A DNA stretch of 64,000 nt from Bdellovibrio sp. GTDB taxonomy: Bacteria; Bdellovibrionota; Bdellovibrionia; Bdellovibrionales; Bdellovibrionaceae. A program made the translations under genes and the position numbers. The notes below the pieces were generated by a model. It saw only the letters and a list, made by a program, of their open reading frames with translations, made no database searches and had not been told where the DNA came from. Positions 44,853 through 54,060 of the stretch are shown one piece after another; position 1 is the stretch's first letter; the number at the start of each line of letters is the position of its first letter. Where the stretch lies: assembly GCA_014376435.1 (NCBI GenBank), contig JACMRL010000021.1:1-64000 (forward strand). The letters run 5' to 3'.

Positions 44853-45716
44853 TTATTTCAGTTCTTTGGGGGCTTGTTGTTTTGTTCTAAAAAATAACAA
44901 GGCCAGTAAAGTCATAAGATAAGGCGTCATCTGAATAAATTCAGCGGGAATTTGTGCCGCAATTAAAGAATTAGATTGAGCCTGAATTTGAATTGCTTCG
45001 CAAAATCCAAAAAATAAACTAATGAGTATAGTTTTTCTTAAATCCCAGCCGGCAAAAATGATAGCCGCTAAAGCAATGTAGCCGCGACCTGCGCTCATTA
45101 GCGGAGAATAGGCGGAAGCCAAGTAAGTGGATAGAATAGCTCCGCCAAGCCCCGTGATTAGTGCACCAAAGCTGATGGCTTGCCATTGGCGGATTGCCGG
45201 GGATACGCCAACAGCTAAGAGCGCTTCTTGTTTTTCTCCGGCAAATTTAATTTGTAAACCCCATAAAGTTTTTTCAGATACATAAAGGCTACCTAAAACA
45301 ACAACCGCTAAAACTATGATTGGAAGTAAGGCGGTCGTATTAATATCTATTAATGCGGGAGTTGATCCAGTGGAATCAAAGATTGATTTGCTCATTAAAG
45401 GGATCAAGCCAATCGCAAGCAAATTAAGCCCAGTCCCGACTACGATTGAATTAGCCTTCAACTTAAGAACGAGGAGACAAAAAATCTGCGCAAAAAATAG
45501 CGAAGCCAAAACAGCGGCCATATAACCAACTAAAAGTGAATGCGATAAGTAAGTGGCTGTTGCCGCTGAAAAAGCACCAACTAATAAAAAGGCTTCTAAG
45601 CCAATTTGTGCCACTCCGGATTTTTCGGAAAAATAACCGCCAATAGAAGCTAATATAAGCGGTAAGGAAAGCCGAAATGTGGATAATAAAAGTAAAATAA
45701 AAACCGATTCCATCAT
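44853..45716 (-). CDS. Nucleoside ABC transporter permease (second subunit)
   Basis: 287 aa with about 8-9 membrane segments. LILASIGGYFSEKSGVAQIGLEAFLLVGAF is the family signature of the BPD_transp_2 permeases of BmpA-type systems. Last gene of the four-gene operon, overlapping the other permease by 4 nt. It should form the inner-membrane channel with that partner. Inner membrane; substrate likely nucleosides. Confidence 0.9.
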   Translation of the reverse strand: MMESVFILLLLSTFRLSLPLILASIGGYFSEKSGVAQIGLEAFLLVGAFSAATATYLSHSLLVGYMAAVLASLFFAQIFCLLVLKLKANSIVVGTGLNLLAIGLIPLMSKSIFDSTGSTPALIDINTTALLPIIVLAVVVLGSLYVSEKTLWGLQIKFAGEKQEALLAVGVSPAIRQWQAISFGALITGLGGAILSTYLASAYSPLMSAGRGYIALAAIIFAGWDLRKTILISLFFGFCEAIQIQAQSNSLIAAQIPAEFIQMTPYLMTLLALLFFRTKQQAPKELK

Positions 45717-46765
45717 TTAGTGACTTCGCTTTCTACTTTTATTTTCTTTCGACTAAAAAAGAAATAAGACGCGGCCACACTGAATATGATTAAGGCCTGT
45801 AATACCTGTGAAAAATCACGCGTTAGAAACTGAGTTTCTAAATCTAAATCAGAAGCTCCTTTATGTAAAATCGCGACTAAAAAAGAAGACGCAATTAATC
45901 CTAAAAAGTGCTGGCGTGCTAATAAAGCGACAGCTATACCCAGAAATCCGTAAGCGGGAGAAAAGCCAAGTTTATATTGATAAGTATTTCCCATCACTTC
46001 AGTCAGCCCGATGAAGGCCGAAAAAAAGCCGGCCAGTAACATAACGGTTGCTAAAATTTTAATTTCTGAAAAGCCAAAGCGCTGGTTGGCCTGGCGGTTC
46101 GCTCCATAACTTTTGATGACCTGAAAATAAAGTATTTTAGGCTCGAGCCAATAAAGAAATATACAGATCGCAACCGCGACAATAAAAAATAAACTGATCG
46201 GGGATTGATCGAAATAAATTTTTAATGGATCACTTTTAAAAATTTGAAATTGATCAGCAATCATTGCCGTTTCTGGATTTTGAGAATTGGGGTTTTGAAA
46301 ATGATTTATCGTAAGCCACGTACTAATCGCGGCAAATATAAAATTAAGCATAATGGCCACCACAACTTCATGGGCCTTTCGATAGTATTTAAATAGGGCG
46401 ATAATCAGAGCTGAAAGCATTCCGGTTAAGGCGGTTATTACAAATATAATTAAAATTCCAAACCAATTATGCGTTGGTAGAATCGATCCCAATACGGCAG
46501 CGACGACCGCGCTGATCGTTAGCTGACCTTCCGCGCCGATGTGAAATAGGCCTGCGCGAAGTGGAATTGAAAAAGCAAGGCCCGAAAAAATAAAGCAGGT
46601 GGTATAAAATAAAGTTAATCCAAAATCAAATTTTGAATTCAGAAAGCTTGTGGTGACAATTTTTAATACATGCAGGGGGCTTTCGTTAAAAAATAAAGCC
46701 AGTAAACAGGATAATGCTAACCCAAATAGAAATCCAAACCAGGGCGCTAATCTTTGTAGGCTCAT
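45713..46765 (-). CDS. Nucleoside ABC transporter permease (first subunit)
   Basis: 350 aa with about 9-10 membrane segments. PLRAGLFHIGAEGQLTISAVVAAVLGS is the conserved permease signature of this family. The 4-nt overlaps with the ATPase and second permease genes imply coupled translation. It pairs with the 287-aa subunit as a heterodimeric channel. Confidence 0.9.
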   Translation of the reverse strand: MSLQRLAPWFGFLFGLALSCLLALFFNESPLHVLKIVTTSFLNSKFDFGLTLFYTTCFIFSGLAFSIPLRAGLFHIGAEGQLTISAVVAAVLGSILPTHNWFGILIIFVITALTGMLSALIIALFKYYRKAHEVVVAIMLNFIFAAISTWLTINHFQNPNSQNPETAMIADQFQIFKSDPLKIYFDQSPISLFFIVAVAICIFLYWLEPKILYFQVIKSYGANRQANQRFGFSEIKILATVMLLAGFFSAFIGLTEVMGNTYQYKLGFSPAYGFLGIAVALLARQHFLGLIASSFLVAILHKGASDLDLETQFLTRDFSQVLQALIIFSVAASYFFFSRKKIKVESEVTK

Positions 46766-48198
46766 GTCAGAGCCCCTAATTGATATTTTTTCTGATGCGG
46801 ATGCGAGCCGGTCATAAATTGGCCGATCTCTGTCTCGGATAATTGTTGTTTTTTAAAAGGGCCAAAAAGTTTTAATTTATAAAGAATAACGTATTGATCA
46901 GAGAGCTTTAAAACTTCATCAAGATCCGATGAAACTAAGACCACAGCTTTTCCGTCAGCGCGCTGTTTGATCAACGCGGCATGAATCATTTGCTGGGCCC
47001 CTAGATCTACGCCCCGGGTTGGGTGAGCGGCTAAGACCAATTCCGGATGATGAAATAGTTCACGACCGATCACAAACTTTTGCTGATTGCCACCCGAAAA
47101 TTGACCGGCTAGCAAATCGATATTTCTAGGGCGCACGTCCCAGTCTTCTACAATTTTCTGAGTCACGGCAGTCGCATGCTTTTTTCGGATAAAACCATAT
47201 TGAGATAATTGTGGATGGCGAAGAATCATATGATCCCGTAACGACATTCCCTCAAAAAGAGCAAACTTCAAACGATCCTCTGGAATATCAGCAAATGATA
47301 CTGAGTTTGCTTTTGCTTCCGTCAAGATCAGCTGGATCAGCAGCCCTTGTCCATGGCCTTCAATCCCGGCCACGCCTAAAATTTCATTGCGCCTGAGGGG
47401 TAAGGAAATTTTCTTTATGAATATTAAGTTTTGCTTTTTCTCAATCGCTTGAAATTCATCTTTGGCATACACTAACTTTTGGCCGATCATGTTTTCGGCA
47501 ATTTCTAATAAAGAAAGTTTTGAAGTTTCAGAAGTTAAAATACAGCGCCCATGACGTAAAATTGTAAGTTGGTCAGCCACTTCCTGAATTTCGGTCAATT
47601 TGTGCGAAATCAAAATAATGGTTTTACCTTCCGACTTTAATTGCTTAAGAAAATTCAAAAAATGAGTAATCTCTTGAGGCGCAAGGACGGCCGTTGGTTC
47701 ATCAAAAATGATAATATCAGGATTTGCTAGAAGAGCCTTAATAATTTCTACACATTGTTGTTCACCCACCGATAACTGATTAATCTTTGCATGAAGATCG
47801 ATCGTCCAGTTAAATTTTTTGACAAAGGTTTCTACTTTTTTCAAAAGTTTTGAATTTGAAAATAAAGAAAATAATTTTTGCCCAGGCCAATTTAAAATTA
47901 AATGCTGTAACACCGTTAAATTGTCGGCCAATAAGAAATGCTGATGAATGAATCCAATGCGACAGGCAAAAGCTTCCTTCGCTGATGTCGGGTGGTAAGC
48001 TTTTTCATGAACAAGAATTTCTCCGCGATCGGCTTGCTCAAGACCCCCCAGTAAGTTCATCAATGTTGATTTTCCGGCGCCGTTTTCACCAACCAGAGCA
48101 TGAATGTCACCGCGCTTTATTTTAAACGAAATATCTTGGCAGGCTTTCACCGCGCCGTAAGTTTTATTTAAATTTTTGAACTCAACGGCGATAGTCAA
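46762..48198 (-). CDS. Nucleoside ABC transporter ATPase, two ABC domains
   Basis: 478 aa. The first domain is complete: Walker A GENGAGKST, signature LSVGEQQCVEI and Walker B IIIFDEPTAVL. The second has a degenerate Walker A (GIEGHGQGLL, lacking GKS/T), IPEDRL, the signature FSGGNQQKFVIGREL and HPTRGVDL in place of a Walker B. This asymmetry is normal for sugar/nucleoside importers of the RbsA/YufO type. TTG start (48198) 6 nt after the bmpA-like gene. Confidence 0.92.
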   Translation of the reverse strand: MTIAVEFKNLNKTYGAVKACQDISFKIKRGDIHALVGENGAGKSTLMNLLGGLEQADRGEILVHEKAYHPTSAKEAFACRIGFIHQHFLLADNLTVLQHLILNWPGQKLFSLFSNSKLLKKVETFVKKFNWTIDLHAKINQLSVGEQQCVEIIKALLANPDIIIFDEPTAVLAPQEITHFLNFLKQLKSEGKTIILISHKLTEIQEVADQLTILRHGRCILTSETSKLSLLEIAENMIGQKLVYAKDEFQAIEKKQNLIFIKKISLPLRRNEILGVAGIEGHGQGLLIQLILTEAKANSVSFADIPEDRLKFALFEGMSLRDHMILRHPQLSQYGFIRKKHATAVTQKIVEDWDVRPRNIDLLAGQFSGGNQQKFVIGRELFHHPELVLAAHPTRGVDLGAQQMIHAALIKQRADGKAVVLVSSDLDEVLKLSDQYVILYKLKLFGPFKKQQLSETEIGQFMTGSHPHQKKYQLGALT

Positions 48199-48203
48199 TT
48201 TGA

Positions 48204-49196
48204 TTACTTCGTTTTGTAGTAGTCAGGAACTGAAATTTTCCCACTAATGATTTGCTTTTTAATTTCTGTCATTTTTTGCTTTTCAGCAGAGGACCACAGC
48301 TTTTCATTGTTTGCATCTAAGGCCCAGTCGACCCCAGAATTTTTTAAGCCGAAGCGCATGATGCCGGATTGAAACTTTTTTTCAGTGACTGATTTAATCG
48401 TTTCAAAGACAGCCACGTCGACGCGTTTTAGCATACTTGTTAACACCACCCCGGGTTTAATCCAGTTTTGATTCGAATCGACCCCGATCGCAAAAATCTT
48501 TTTTTCGGCCGCCGCATCAAACAATCCTGCGCCGGACGCGCCCGCCGCGTGAAAAATGACATCTGCTTTTTGACCAATTTGTGAAAAAGCCATTTCTTTT
48601 GCTTTCGCAGGATTATTCCACGCTTCGCCTGTAACACCGATATAGTTGTGGATGATCATTACTTTTGGATTTACGTGCTTCGCGCCGGCATCATAACCTT
48701 TTTGAAAGCGGCGAATTAATGGAATATCCATTCCACCAATAAATCCGATGACTTCCGTTTTTGATTTCATCGCGGCCGCAGATCCCATTAAAAAAGAACC
48801 TTCGTGCTCTTCAAATAAAAGAGAACGCACATTTTTTGCAGAAACTTCGCCGTCAACGATTGCAAATTGTGTTTCCGGAAACAAAGCAGAAACTTTTTTA
48901 ATCGCATCCGTTTGCGCAAAGCCAATTCCAATTATAAGATCATATTTTTTTTGTGCGAAATTACGATGTAAAGTTTCTAAAGAATTATGATCCGTAGCTT
49001 CTACATACTTTAGCTCAATGCCTAATTCTTTTTCTGCTTTCTTCGCACCCTCATAAGCGGAAGTATTGAATGACTTATCGTCTTTGCCACCTTTATCCAG
49101 AACTAAACCAATTTTGATGGCAGCAAAAACGGTTGAGCTTATGCCGAACGAAAAGAAACAAACGGCAAAATATCGAAAGATTTGATTTTTTCGCAC
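48204..49196 (-). CDS. BmpA-family nucleoside-binding protein
   Basis: 330 aa, GTG start with AAGGAG upstream. Signal peptide ends SSTVFA-A with no lipobox Cys, so it should be a soluble periplasmic protein rather than the lipoprotein common in other phyla. Family motifs: IGLVLDKGGKDDKSFNTSAYEGAKKAEKELG, DLIIGIGFAQTDAI, VIGFIGGMDIPLIRRFQKGYDAGAK, VIFHAAGASGAGLFDAA and IGVDSNQN. It delivers nucleosides to the permeases downstream. First gene of the operon. A predator would use it to scavenge nucleosides from prey (inference). Confidence 0.92.
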   Translation of the reverse strand: MRKNQIFRYFAVCFFSFGISSTVFAAIKIGLVLDKGGKDDKSFNTSAYEGAKKAEKELGIELKYVEATDHNSLETLHRNFAQKKYDLIIGIGFAQTDAIKKVSALFPETQFAIVDGEVSAKNVRSLLFEEHEGSFLMGSAAAMKSKTEVIGFIGGMDIPLIRRFQKGYDAGAKHVNPKVMIIHNYIGVTGEAWNNPAKAKEMAFSQIGQKADVIFHAAGASGAGLFDAAAEKKIFAIGVDSNQNWIKPGVVLTSMLKRVDVAVFETIKSVTEKKFQSGIMRFGLKNSGVDWALDANNEKLWSSAEKQKMTEIKKQIISGKISVPDYYKTK

Positions 49197-49606
49197 GCTA
49201 ACTCCTTGATAATATTAAGATAAATTAACTTGGTTGTTTTATGTTTGGCATGCAATTCAGTCAAGTGAATTATATGTGTAAGTTTGTCAACTTAAGCCTA
49301 GTTGGATATAGAAAACTTCACGATCGAATTTACCATAACTAGACATGACGACATTTGTTTAGAAGTATCACGTACCGTTGCAATGATTTGTGCGCTTTGA
49401 ACACAGTTAGTCTGGCGTGGCATTCGGTAGCCTGCAGACCCAATCGTTGATCCAGTGATGAAATGACATGCCGACAACAGAGGTCTGCCAAAGAACGCAG
49501 TTTCCGCTGGAACTTGGATGATAGACTTCTTTTCTTACCATTTGGTAATGATCTCGCTCGATTTATCTACAGCGAGTCGATTTTCTTCGATCTTCGCTCG
49601 CACTGC
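49197..49606. other. Intergenic region with a possible degraded secreted-protein remnant
   Basis: The bmpA-like promoter should lie near 49215-49250 on the minus strand (TTGACT, 17 bp, TAAAAC is one option). The rest contains the minus-strand open frame noted separately. No hairpin terminator was seen. Confidence 0.4.
49298..49534 (-). pseudogene. Possible remnant of a secreted protein
   Basis: The minus-strand frame is open between TAA and TAG for about 78 codons without a proper start. It reads KSIIQVPAETAFFGRPLLSA then CHFITGSTIGSAGYRMPRQT then NCVQSAQIIATV, which has the composition of a folded exported domain with paired cysteines. No family was recognised. It may be chance. Confidence 0.3.
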
Positions 49607-50740
49607 CTACTTCCAAACCGCCATAAGTATTTCATAGCTGATCAGAATAATAACAATAATCTCTAAAACATTACTGCGGCGGTGATTAATTTCCCCCTGA
49701 AGCAAATTAGAAACTTGTGCTAAAATATTCATTTTACGAGTCACGTTATTCTGCCAATCAGAAAGACGAAAACGGTTCGTCGAGGCCCGGTATAAAGTAG
49801 CTAAGTAAAAATCACCGACAACTTTTAATGAATTTTCAACGCGCTCGATAAATTCAATAAATTCGATGTAACGGGCAGTGGCTTCTTTGTAGACTCGCTC
49901 GTGCTTTCCGGTGAAGATCGAAGAGCGTTTTTGTTGAACATCTTCCGAAAGTGCTTTGAGTTTTTTATCAAGTAAGTCGTCGTAAAAACGCATTTCCATT
50001 AATTGCGTCACGGCAAATTCTAAGATATCCGGAACATCGCGCGAGCCATTCGGTTCAACGACGATTGCTGAATTCCATTCGATCAAGGCTAAGTCATTTT
50101 CAGAATATTGGTAATATTGTTCTTTCAAAGATTTGCGGGTTGATTCTGAAAGTTTCACTTGGTCTTCGGCTAGCAGTAAAGCGGGTATGTCGGCGTGGCT
50201 GATTAGATTTTTTGCATCAATACCATCTTCGAATTCTTCAAAAAAATAAATAATATAATCTTCAAAACTGCTCCACAAGCTTGGTTTCGTCATTGTATCC
50301 GCAATACTAGTAGAGACTTCTTTAACTTGCTGTAAAGCCAGTTCATCGATTTCAGAGCCTTCTTCAAGAAGACTGGCAAATTCAACCAGCTGCTGCCACG
50401 TGGTTCCGGGTGCGATCGAAATTTGGTAAATTAAAGATAAAACTCCAAATTGACGAACTTTTACGAAGACCTCTGCTTGAATTTCAACCCCTTTGATGAC
50501 AAGGGTCTCTTGCCCTAAGCCGAAAGTAACTGGTGGATTTTTAATTTCGATTGCGCGGTCAATATACTTTGGAACCTTAAATTGATCAGGCCCACGGTTA
50601 TCACGTAAAATAGCTTCCACCCGCGGAATATTTATTTCTTCCGCGACATCAAAAATACGATAAATAAGAATGCTACCTTTTTTTATTTTAACCATCCGTA
50701 GACTGTACGGGCAGACATAGCAGATGTGAAGACTATTCAT
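49607..50740 (-). CDS. RMND1/Rmd1 (DUF155) family protein
   Basis: 377 aa from the ATG at 50740; the TTG at 50755 adds five codons, and there is no clear ribosome site for either. The DUF155 hallmark is at the C-terminus: FRLSDWQNNVTRKMNILAQV, SNLLQGEINHRRSNVLEIIV and a terminal membrane helix (LEIIVIILISYEILMAVW). Upstream it has a mixed alpha/beta domain and long helices. Eukaryotic homologues support mitochondrial translation and vacuolar functions; the bacterial role is unknown. Tail-anchored in the inner membrane. Confidence 0.78.
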   Translation of the reverse strand: MNSLHICYVCPYSLRMVKIKKGSILIYRIFDVAEEINIPRVEAILRDNRGPDQFKVPKYIDRAIEIKNPPVTFGLGQETLVIKGVEIQAEVFVKVRQFGVLSLIYQISIAPGTTWQQLVEFASLLEEGSEIDELALQQVKEVSTSIADTMTKPSLWSSFEDYIIYFFEEFEDGIDAKNLISHADIPALLLAEDQVKLSESTRKSLKEQYYQYSENDLALIEWNSAIVVEPNGSRDVPDILEFAVTQLMEMRFYDDLLDKKLKALSEDVQQKRSSIFTGKHERVYKEATARYIEFIEFIERVENSLKVVGDFYLATLYRASTNRFRLSDWQNNVTRKMNILAQVSNLLQGEINHRRSNVLEIIVIILISYEILMAVWK

Positions 50741-51002
50741 TTTTATTGCAGTCAAAAAACGATAAGCAAGGGGTGATGAATCACGGTAATCGATTCTATT
50801 TTCATTGCTCAGAAAAATGAAATTCTAAGCTAAAGTCTAAATCAATGTCCTAAAGTCATGCTAGCCTGTCAGCCAGGTTTGCTGCGCAGGTAGCTATTAA
50901 GTCTAGTCGTACCCGCCCTTAGTAGAATTTGTTTAATCCGGACTCACTACATTTTAAAAAATTCTATAACGTTAACACTTAAGCAAAAAAAGGGAGCTTT
51001 AA

Positions 51003-51164
51003 GTGAAATTAATTACGATACGCAATTTGATTTTTTTAGGTTTAGCTGGAACCGTAGCGGCCATCGCAGCTTGTTCATCGGGAAGTGGCATTGGGTCTTC
51101 TGCTTCGCTGTTTGGACTACCCAAAGTGGAAATGAAATGTAACGGCCAAGCTTGTATTCAATAA
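51003..51164 (+). CDS. Small lipoprotein, 53 aa
   Basis: GTG start preceded by AGGGAG. The product MKLITIRNLIFLGLAGTVAA then IAACSSGSGIG has a lipobox (IAAC) and a short mature part with two further cysteines (MKCNGQACIQ). It lies 11 nt before the next secreted protein gene, so the two form an operon. Function unknown; possibly an accessory factor of that protein. Confidence 0.7.
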   Translation: MKLITIRNLIFLGLAGTVAAIAACSSGSGIGSSASLFGLPKVEMKCNGQACIQ

Positions 51165-51175
51165 GGAAAATAAAT

Positions 51176-52273
51176 ATGAAAAATATATCAAAAAAACTTT
51201 TAACTCTTGCGATCACTTTAACTTCGGTTTCTTCCCTGGCAGCGCCGCAATCAGTTCTTCAGCGCGTGCGTGAAGGATACTTTATGATTGCCGGTTTTCC
51301 TTCTTCAATTATTTCAAATGGTCCGCCCCAAGACGGCTTAATCTCATTTGCAGAATTTTTCTCGTCAAGTGCGCAAAGTATTGCGGGTAGTAATGGCGTA
51401 TCATCTTGTGCTGAAGTTCCAGCAACGGGAACGGTTAGCACTTCATTAACAATTCCAACTGCTTTACAAGCTTTTCTTGGTTCAACCGCGTTGGTCACAA
51501 TGACTTATGAAACTCCAGTGGTGACGGCTCCGTCAGGATGGAGTGGTGCAGGTTCACTTTTTCAAAAGCGCGTGAAAGTGACAAAAGCGGGGGGCATTGC
51601 TTTTGTAATGGAATTTAATTGTAATACGAATGAGTTATTTGCATCGATTTCAATTCCGGGTGATACGATTGATACCAGTATGCGTGATATCAATATGTAC
51701 ATTCAAAAAAATGGCGCGGCTTTAGCGGTTGATTTTTTAATGACGGTGACAATATCAAGCCGCGCAACATTAATTGATTCACAGATGGTTCGATTAACGA
51801 CGACGGACGGCGATTTATTTAAAGTGTGGAATATCAACGTAACAATGCGTGATGCAACTTATAATTGCCAAGGATCTTCATGCGGAAACCAGTATGGTTA
51901 CGAGCGTTCATTTATTCAAGGAAGTTCAGCCACTAAAACGGGTTCAGTTTATGTAAAAATGGATAAACCTGATTTAACGCTTCAAACCAATGCGACATTA
52001 CGGGCGGCTACAATTACAAGTTCAGTAACTTCGGCGGCCGCGGTAGGGTCTTTTGATTTTAGCGCCAACGAGCCAAATCAAGGAATAATGATAGAGAAGT
52101 CAGGTTGCGTGAATTTCGTAACTTTAGCTGATCCAGCCAGCGGAGCCTACTGCAACGGAGCAGGTAGCACGTTAGCAGCACCAGCAACCGCACCATTAGC
52201 AAACGCGGGTGGCGCCTTCACGGTAAACTGGGTGAAGACTTCGCTAAAAGCTGCGATGAAGTTTGCAAACTAG
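51176..52273 (+). CDS. Secreted protein of unknown function, 365 aa
   Basis: I start at ATG 51176, preceded by AAGGAAAA, which gives a good signal peptide (MKNISKKLLTLAITLTSVSSLAA). The mature part is Ser/Thr/Ala-rich beta protein with three cysteine pairs (SSCAEVP ... EFNCNTNELF; YNCQGSSCGNQYGY; KSGCVNF ... AYCNGAGS). This pattern suggests disulfide-bonded extracytoplasmic domains. Not recognised. Co-transcribed with the 53-aa lipoprotein and followed by a strong terminator. Confidence 0.75.
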   Translation: MKNISKKLLTLAITLTSVSSLAAPQSVLQRVREGYFMIAGFPSSIISNGPPQDGLISFAEFFSSSAQSIAGSNGVSSCAEVPATGTVSTSLTIPTALQAFLGSTALVTMTYETPVVTAPSGWSGAGSLFQKRVKVTKAGGIAFVMEFNCNTNELFASISIPGDTIDTSMRDINMYIQKNGAALAVDFLMTVTISSRATLIDSQMVRLTTTDGDLFKVWNINVTMRDATYNCQGSSCGNQYGYERSFIQGSSATKTGSVYVKMDKPDLTLQTNATLRAATITSSVTSAAAVGSFDFSANEPNQGIMIEKSGCVNFVTLADPASGAYCNGAGSTLAAPATAPLANAGGAFTVNWVKTSLKAAMKFAN

Positions 52274-52306
52274 TTAAAGTCAAAAATTAATTTTGTAATA
52301 TAGAAG

Positions 52307-52339
52307 CACCGAACTTAAATGAGTTCGGTGTTTTTTTTT
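52307..52339 (+). terminator. Rho-independent terminator
   Basis: CACCGAACT-taaatg-AGTTCGGTG (perfect 9-bp stem) followed by nine T. Confidence 0.93.
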
Positions 52340-52700
52340 GAGGTCGCATTGCGAATGCGTTGAAACAGTAAAATCTAAGCTTTCTTTTACCCGCGCGACA
52401 TTTTTTACGATCTTCTTTGCATGAGTGAGCCGTCAGCGAAATGACCTGTGTCGTAAATATAAAAAATCAATTTATTATATTGAAAGATCAAATAGACTGC
52501 GCAAAAAACATTTTTGTAAAATAAGTAGATATTCAGTGACAGTATCATTTCAGAATCATAAATTAGTCGCATGAGGTAATGAATGAGTACTGGCCAAATG
52601 ATGATCTTCGTAAAGTGTCTATGTTACTTAGGTTAAGATCATCCGAAATCCCGAATAAGTTCTCGGCTTTGGTCGTGCAACTGGTGATTGATACTCGAAT
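52340..52700. other. Intergenic region without recognised features
   Basis: No open frame with coding character, no clear hairpin and no strong promoter match. The segment is AT-rich toward its 3' end. Confidence 0.5.
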
Positions 52701-53453
52701 ATGAAAAAGCGTATTTTATCATTTCTTAAAATTTTAGTCGTGTTCGCTGCGGGTAAAATTTTATTACTTTTTGGAGTTTTATTTTTAGCGTCGTACTTCC
52801 TAGTCAATTCGATATCACATAGTACCGATGAGCTAAAAGAAAATAACCGTGCGACAATTTCTAAAAATGCTGAAATACAACCCGTAACGCCTGTGCCGTC
52901 AGCAAAACGTTTTGAATTTCCTAGAATGCAAATCATTTCAATCCATGAACTGCATCAGCAAATACATTACTTAGAAATCGCTGAAGAAATTGAAAGAGAT
53001 TTAAATTCTAATACGCCGATTTCCATGTGCGAGGTTATTTGTAAACCAAGTCCGATGGACAACGATGAATTAAGCGAAAATAAAATGCAGTATTTAAGTT
53101 CCTTTTTTAAGGCACAAGGACGTTTGGCTTTTGAGGATCCGGTATTTCGAAACACGCTAGAAAGTGTCGGGATTTTAGGTAGAATGTATCCTAAGTCGCT
53201 GCGAAAATTAATTTTAGAAATGAATGAAATAGGCCAAATGTCAGAAATGAAAAAAATCTCTTTTTCAGCAAGGCTGCCATTTATTTTTGTGAGTGAATTA
53301 AAGTACATGGTGGAAATATTTCCCAAACTTAAGCAACGAATAAATCAGGCTAAGTCTTATTCCAAGCTGATGCAATCCTGCGAGGGAGAAAACGTTTCTG
53401 CGATCGTGCAAGAGTGTTATGAGTCAGCATCACAGTCGTATAGATCCAAATAA
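52701..53453 (+). CDS. Membrane-anchored protein of unknown function, 250 aa
   Basis: The N-terminus has one strong membrane segment (about 8-36: FLKILVVFAAGKILLLFGVLFLASYFLV), probably an uncleaved anchor. A polar linker follows, then a helical periplasmic domain with four cysteines (SMCEVIC ... SCEGENV ... QECYESA). No family recognised and no ribosome site evident. It stands alone between a terminator and the next gene. Confidence 0.6.
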   Translation: MKKRILSFLKILVVFAAGKILLLFGVLFLASYFLVNSISHSTDELKENNRATISKNAEIQPVTPVPSAKRFEFPRMQIISIHELHQQIHYLEIAEEIERDLNSNTPISMCEVICKPSPMDNDELSENKMQYLSSFFKAQGRLAFEDPVFRNTLESVGILGRMYPKSLRKLILEMNEIGQMSEMKKISFSARLPFIFVSELKYMVEIFPKLKQRINQAKSYSKLMQSCEGENVSAIVQECYESASQSYRSK

Positions 53454-53631
53454 CATTAATTAATCGGAATTACCCCGCTTTCAGATGCTTTTAAGTCTAG
53501 ATGCGACGTCATCTAGATCAGCTTTGTTTTTAATAATTCGATCTTTAAAGATTTTATCAAAACTTATCGCGAACTAGTCTATTTTGAAAAAGTATTTTGA
53601 TGTACCATTTGTAAATTACAAAGGAGTTCAT

Positions 53632-53991
53632 ATGAAATTATTATTATTATCGATTCTTATTTTTGCAGGTTTCGATTCGTATGCAGCAGCAAAGTTTGAA
53701 AGAAAGCCAAATTCCGCCGATATTGAAGGCTCCGCTAACTTATTAGTTCAAGGTAATAAAGATAGTGTGATCAGAATTTCGGGAGAAGCGGCGGCCTACT
53801 TATACAAAACAATGACCGTTAAAGAAACAAATAGTCTGGATGGTGCCGGCCCTGAAACATTTTTCAAAACGGGTAGTTTGTACAGATGTTTTGCGGACGT
53901 AAAAAATGCGGCCAAAGGAACGTCTGATTATACGAATGTACTGTCATATAATTGTGATATTTTCTTAAAGGATATGCAAAAAGGTCGCTAA
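53632..53991 (+). CDS. Small secreted protein of unknown function, 119 aa
   Basis: The start at 53632 is set by AAGGAG 8 nt upstream; the longer frame to 53584 is discarded. The signal peptide (MKLLLLSILIFAGFDSYAA) precedes a ~100-residue domain with two cysteines (SLYRCFADV ... SYNCDIFL) that could form one disulfide. The sequence GSANLLVQGNKDSVIRISGEAAAYLYKTM looks like a folded alpha/beta start. Unrecognised. It is followed by a hairpin at 54028-54054. Confidence 0.65.
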   Translation: MKLLLLSILIFAGFDSYAAAKFERKPNSADIEGSANLLVQGNKDSVIRISGEAAAYLYKTMTVKETNSLDGAGPETFFKTGSLYRCFADVKNAAKGTSDYTNVLSYNCDIFLKDMQKGR

Positions 53992-54027
53992 TCTATTTTA
54001 ACTTCTAGTCTTAATTACCCGATACAT

Positions 54028-54054
54028 GAAGGCGCAACTTTTTGGTGCGCCTTC
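54028..54054 (+). terminator. Hairpin after the small secreted protein gene
   Basis: GAAGGCGCA pairs perfectly with TGCGCCTTC around a 9-nt loop that contains TTTTT. A short CCACTTTT follows. Termination is likely in either direction, since a minus-strand pseudogene ends just beyond. Confidence 0.55.
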
Positions 54055-54060
54055 CCACTT

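Noticed and set aside
49463-49666. Plus-strand frame of 67 codons
   Set aside because: Overlaps the 3' end of the RMND1-family gene and has no ribosome site or protein-like composition.
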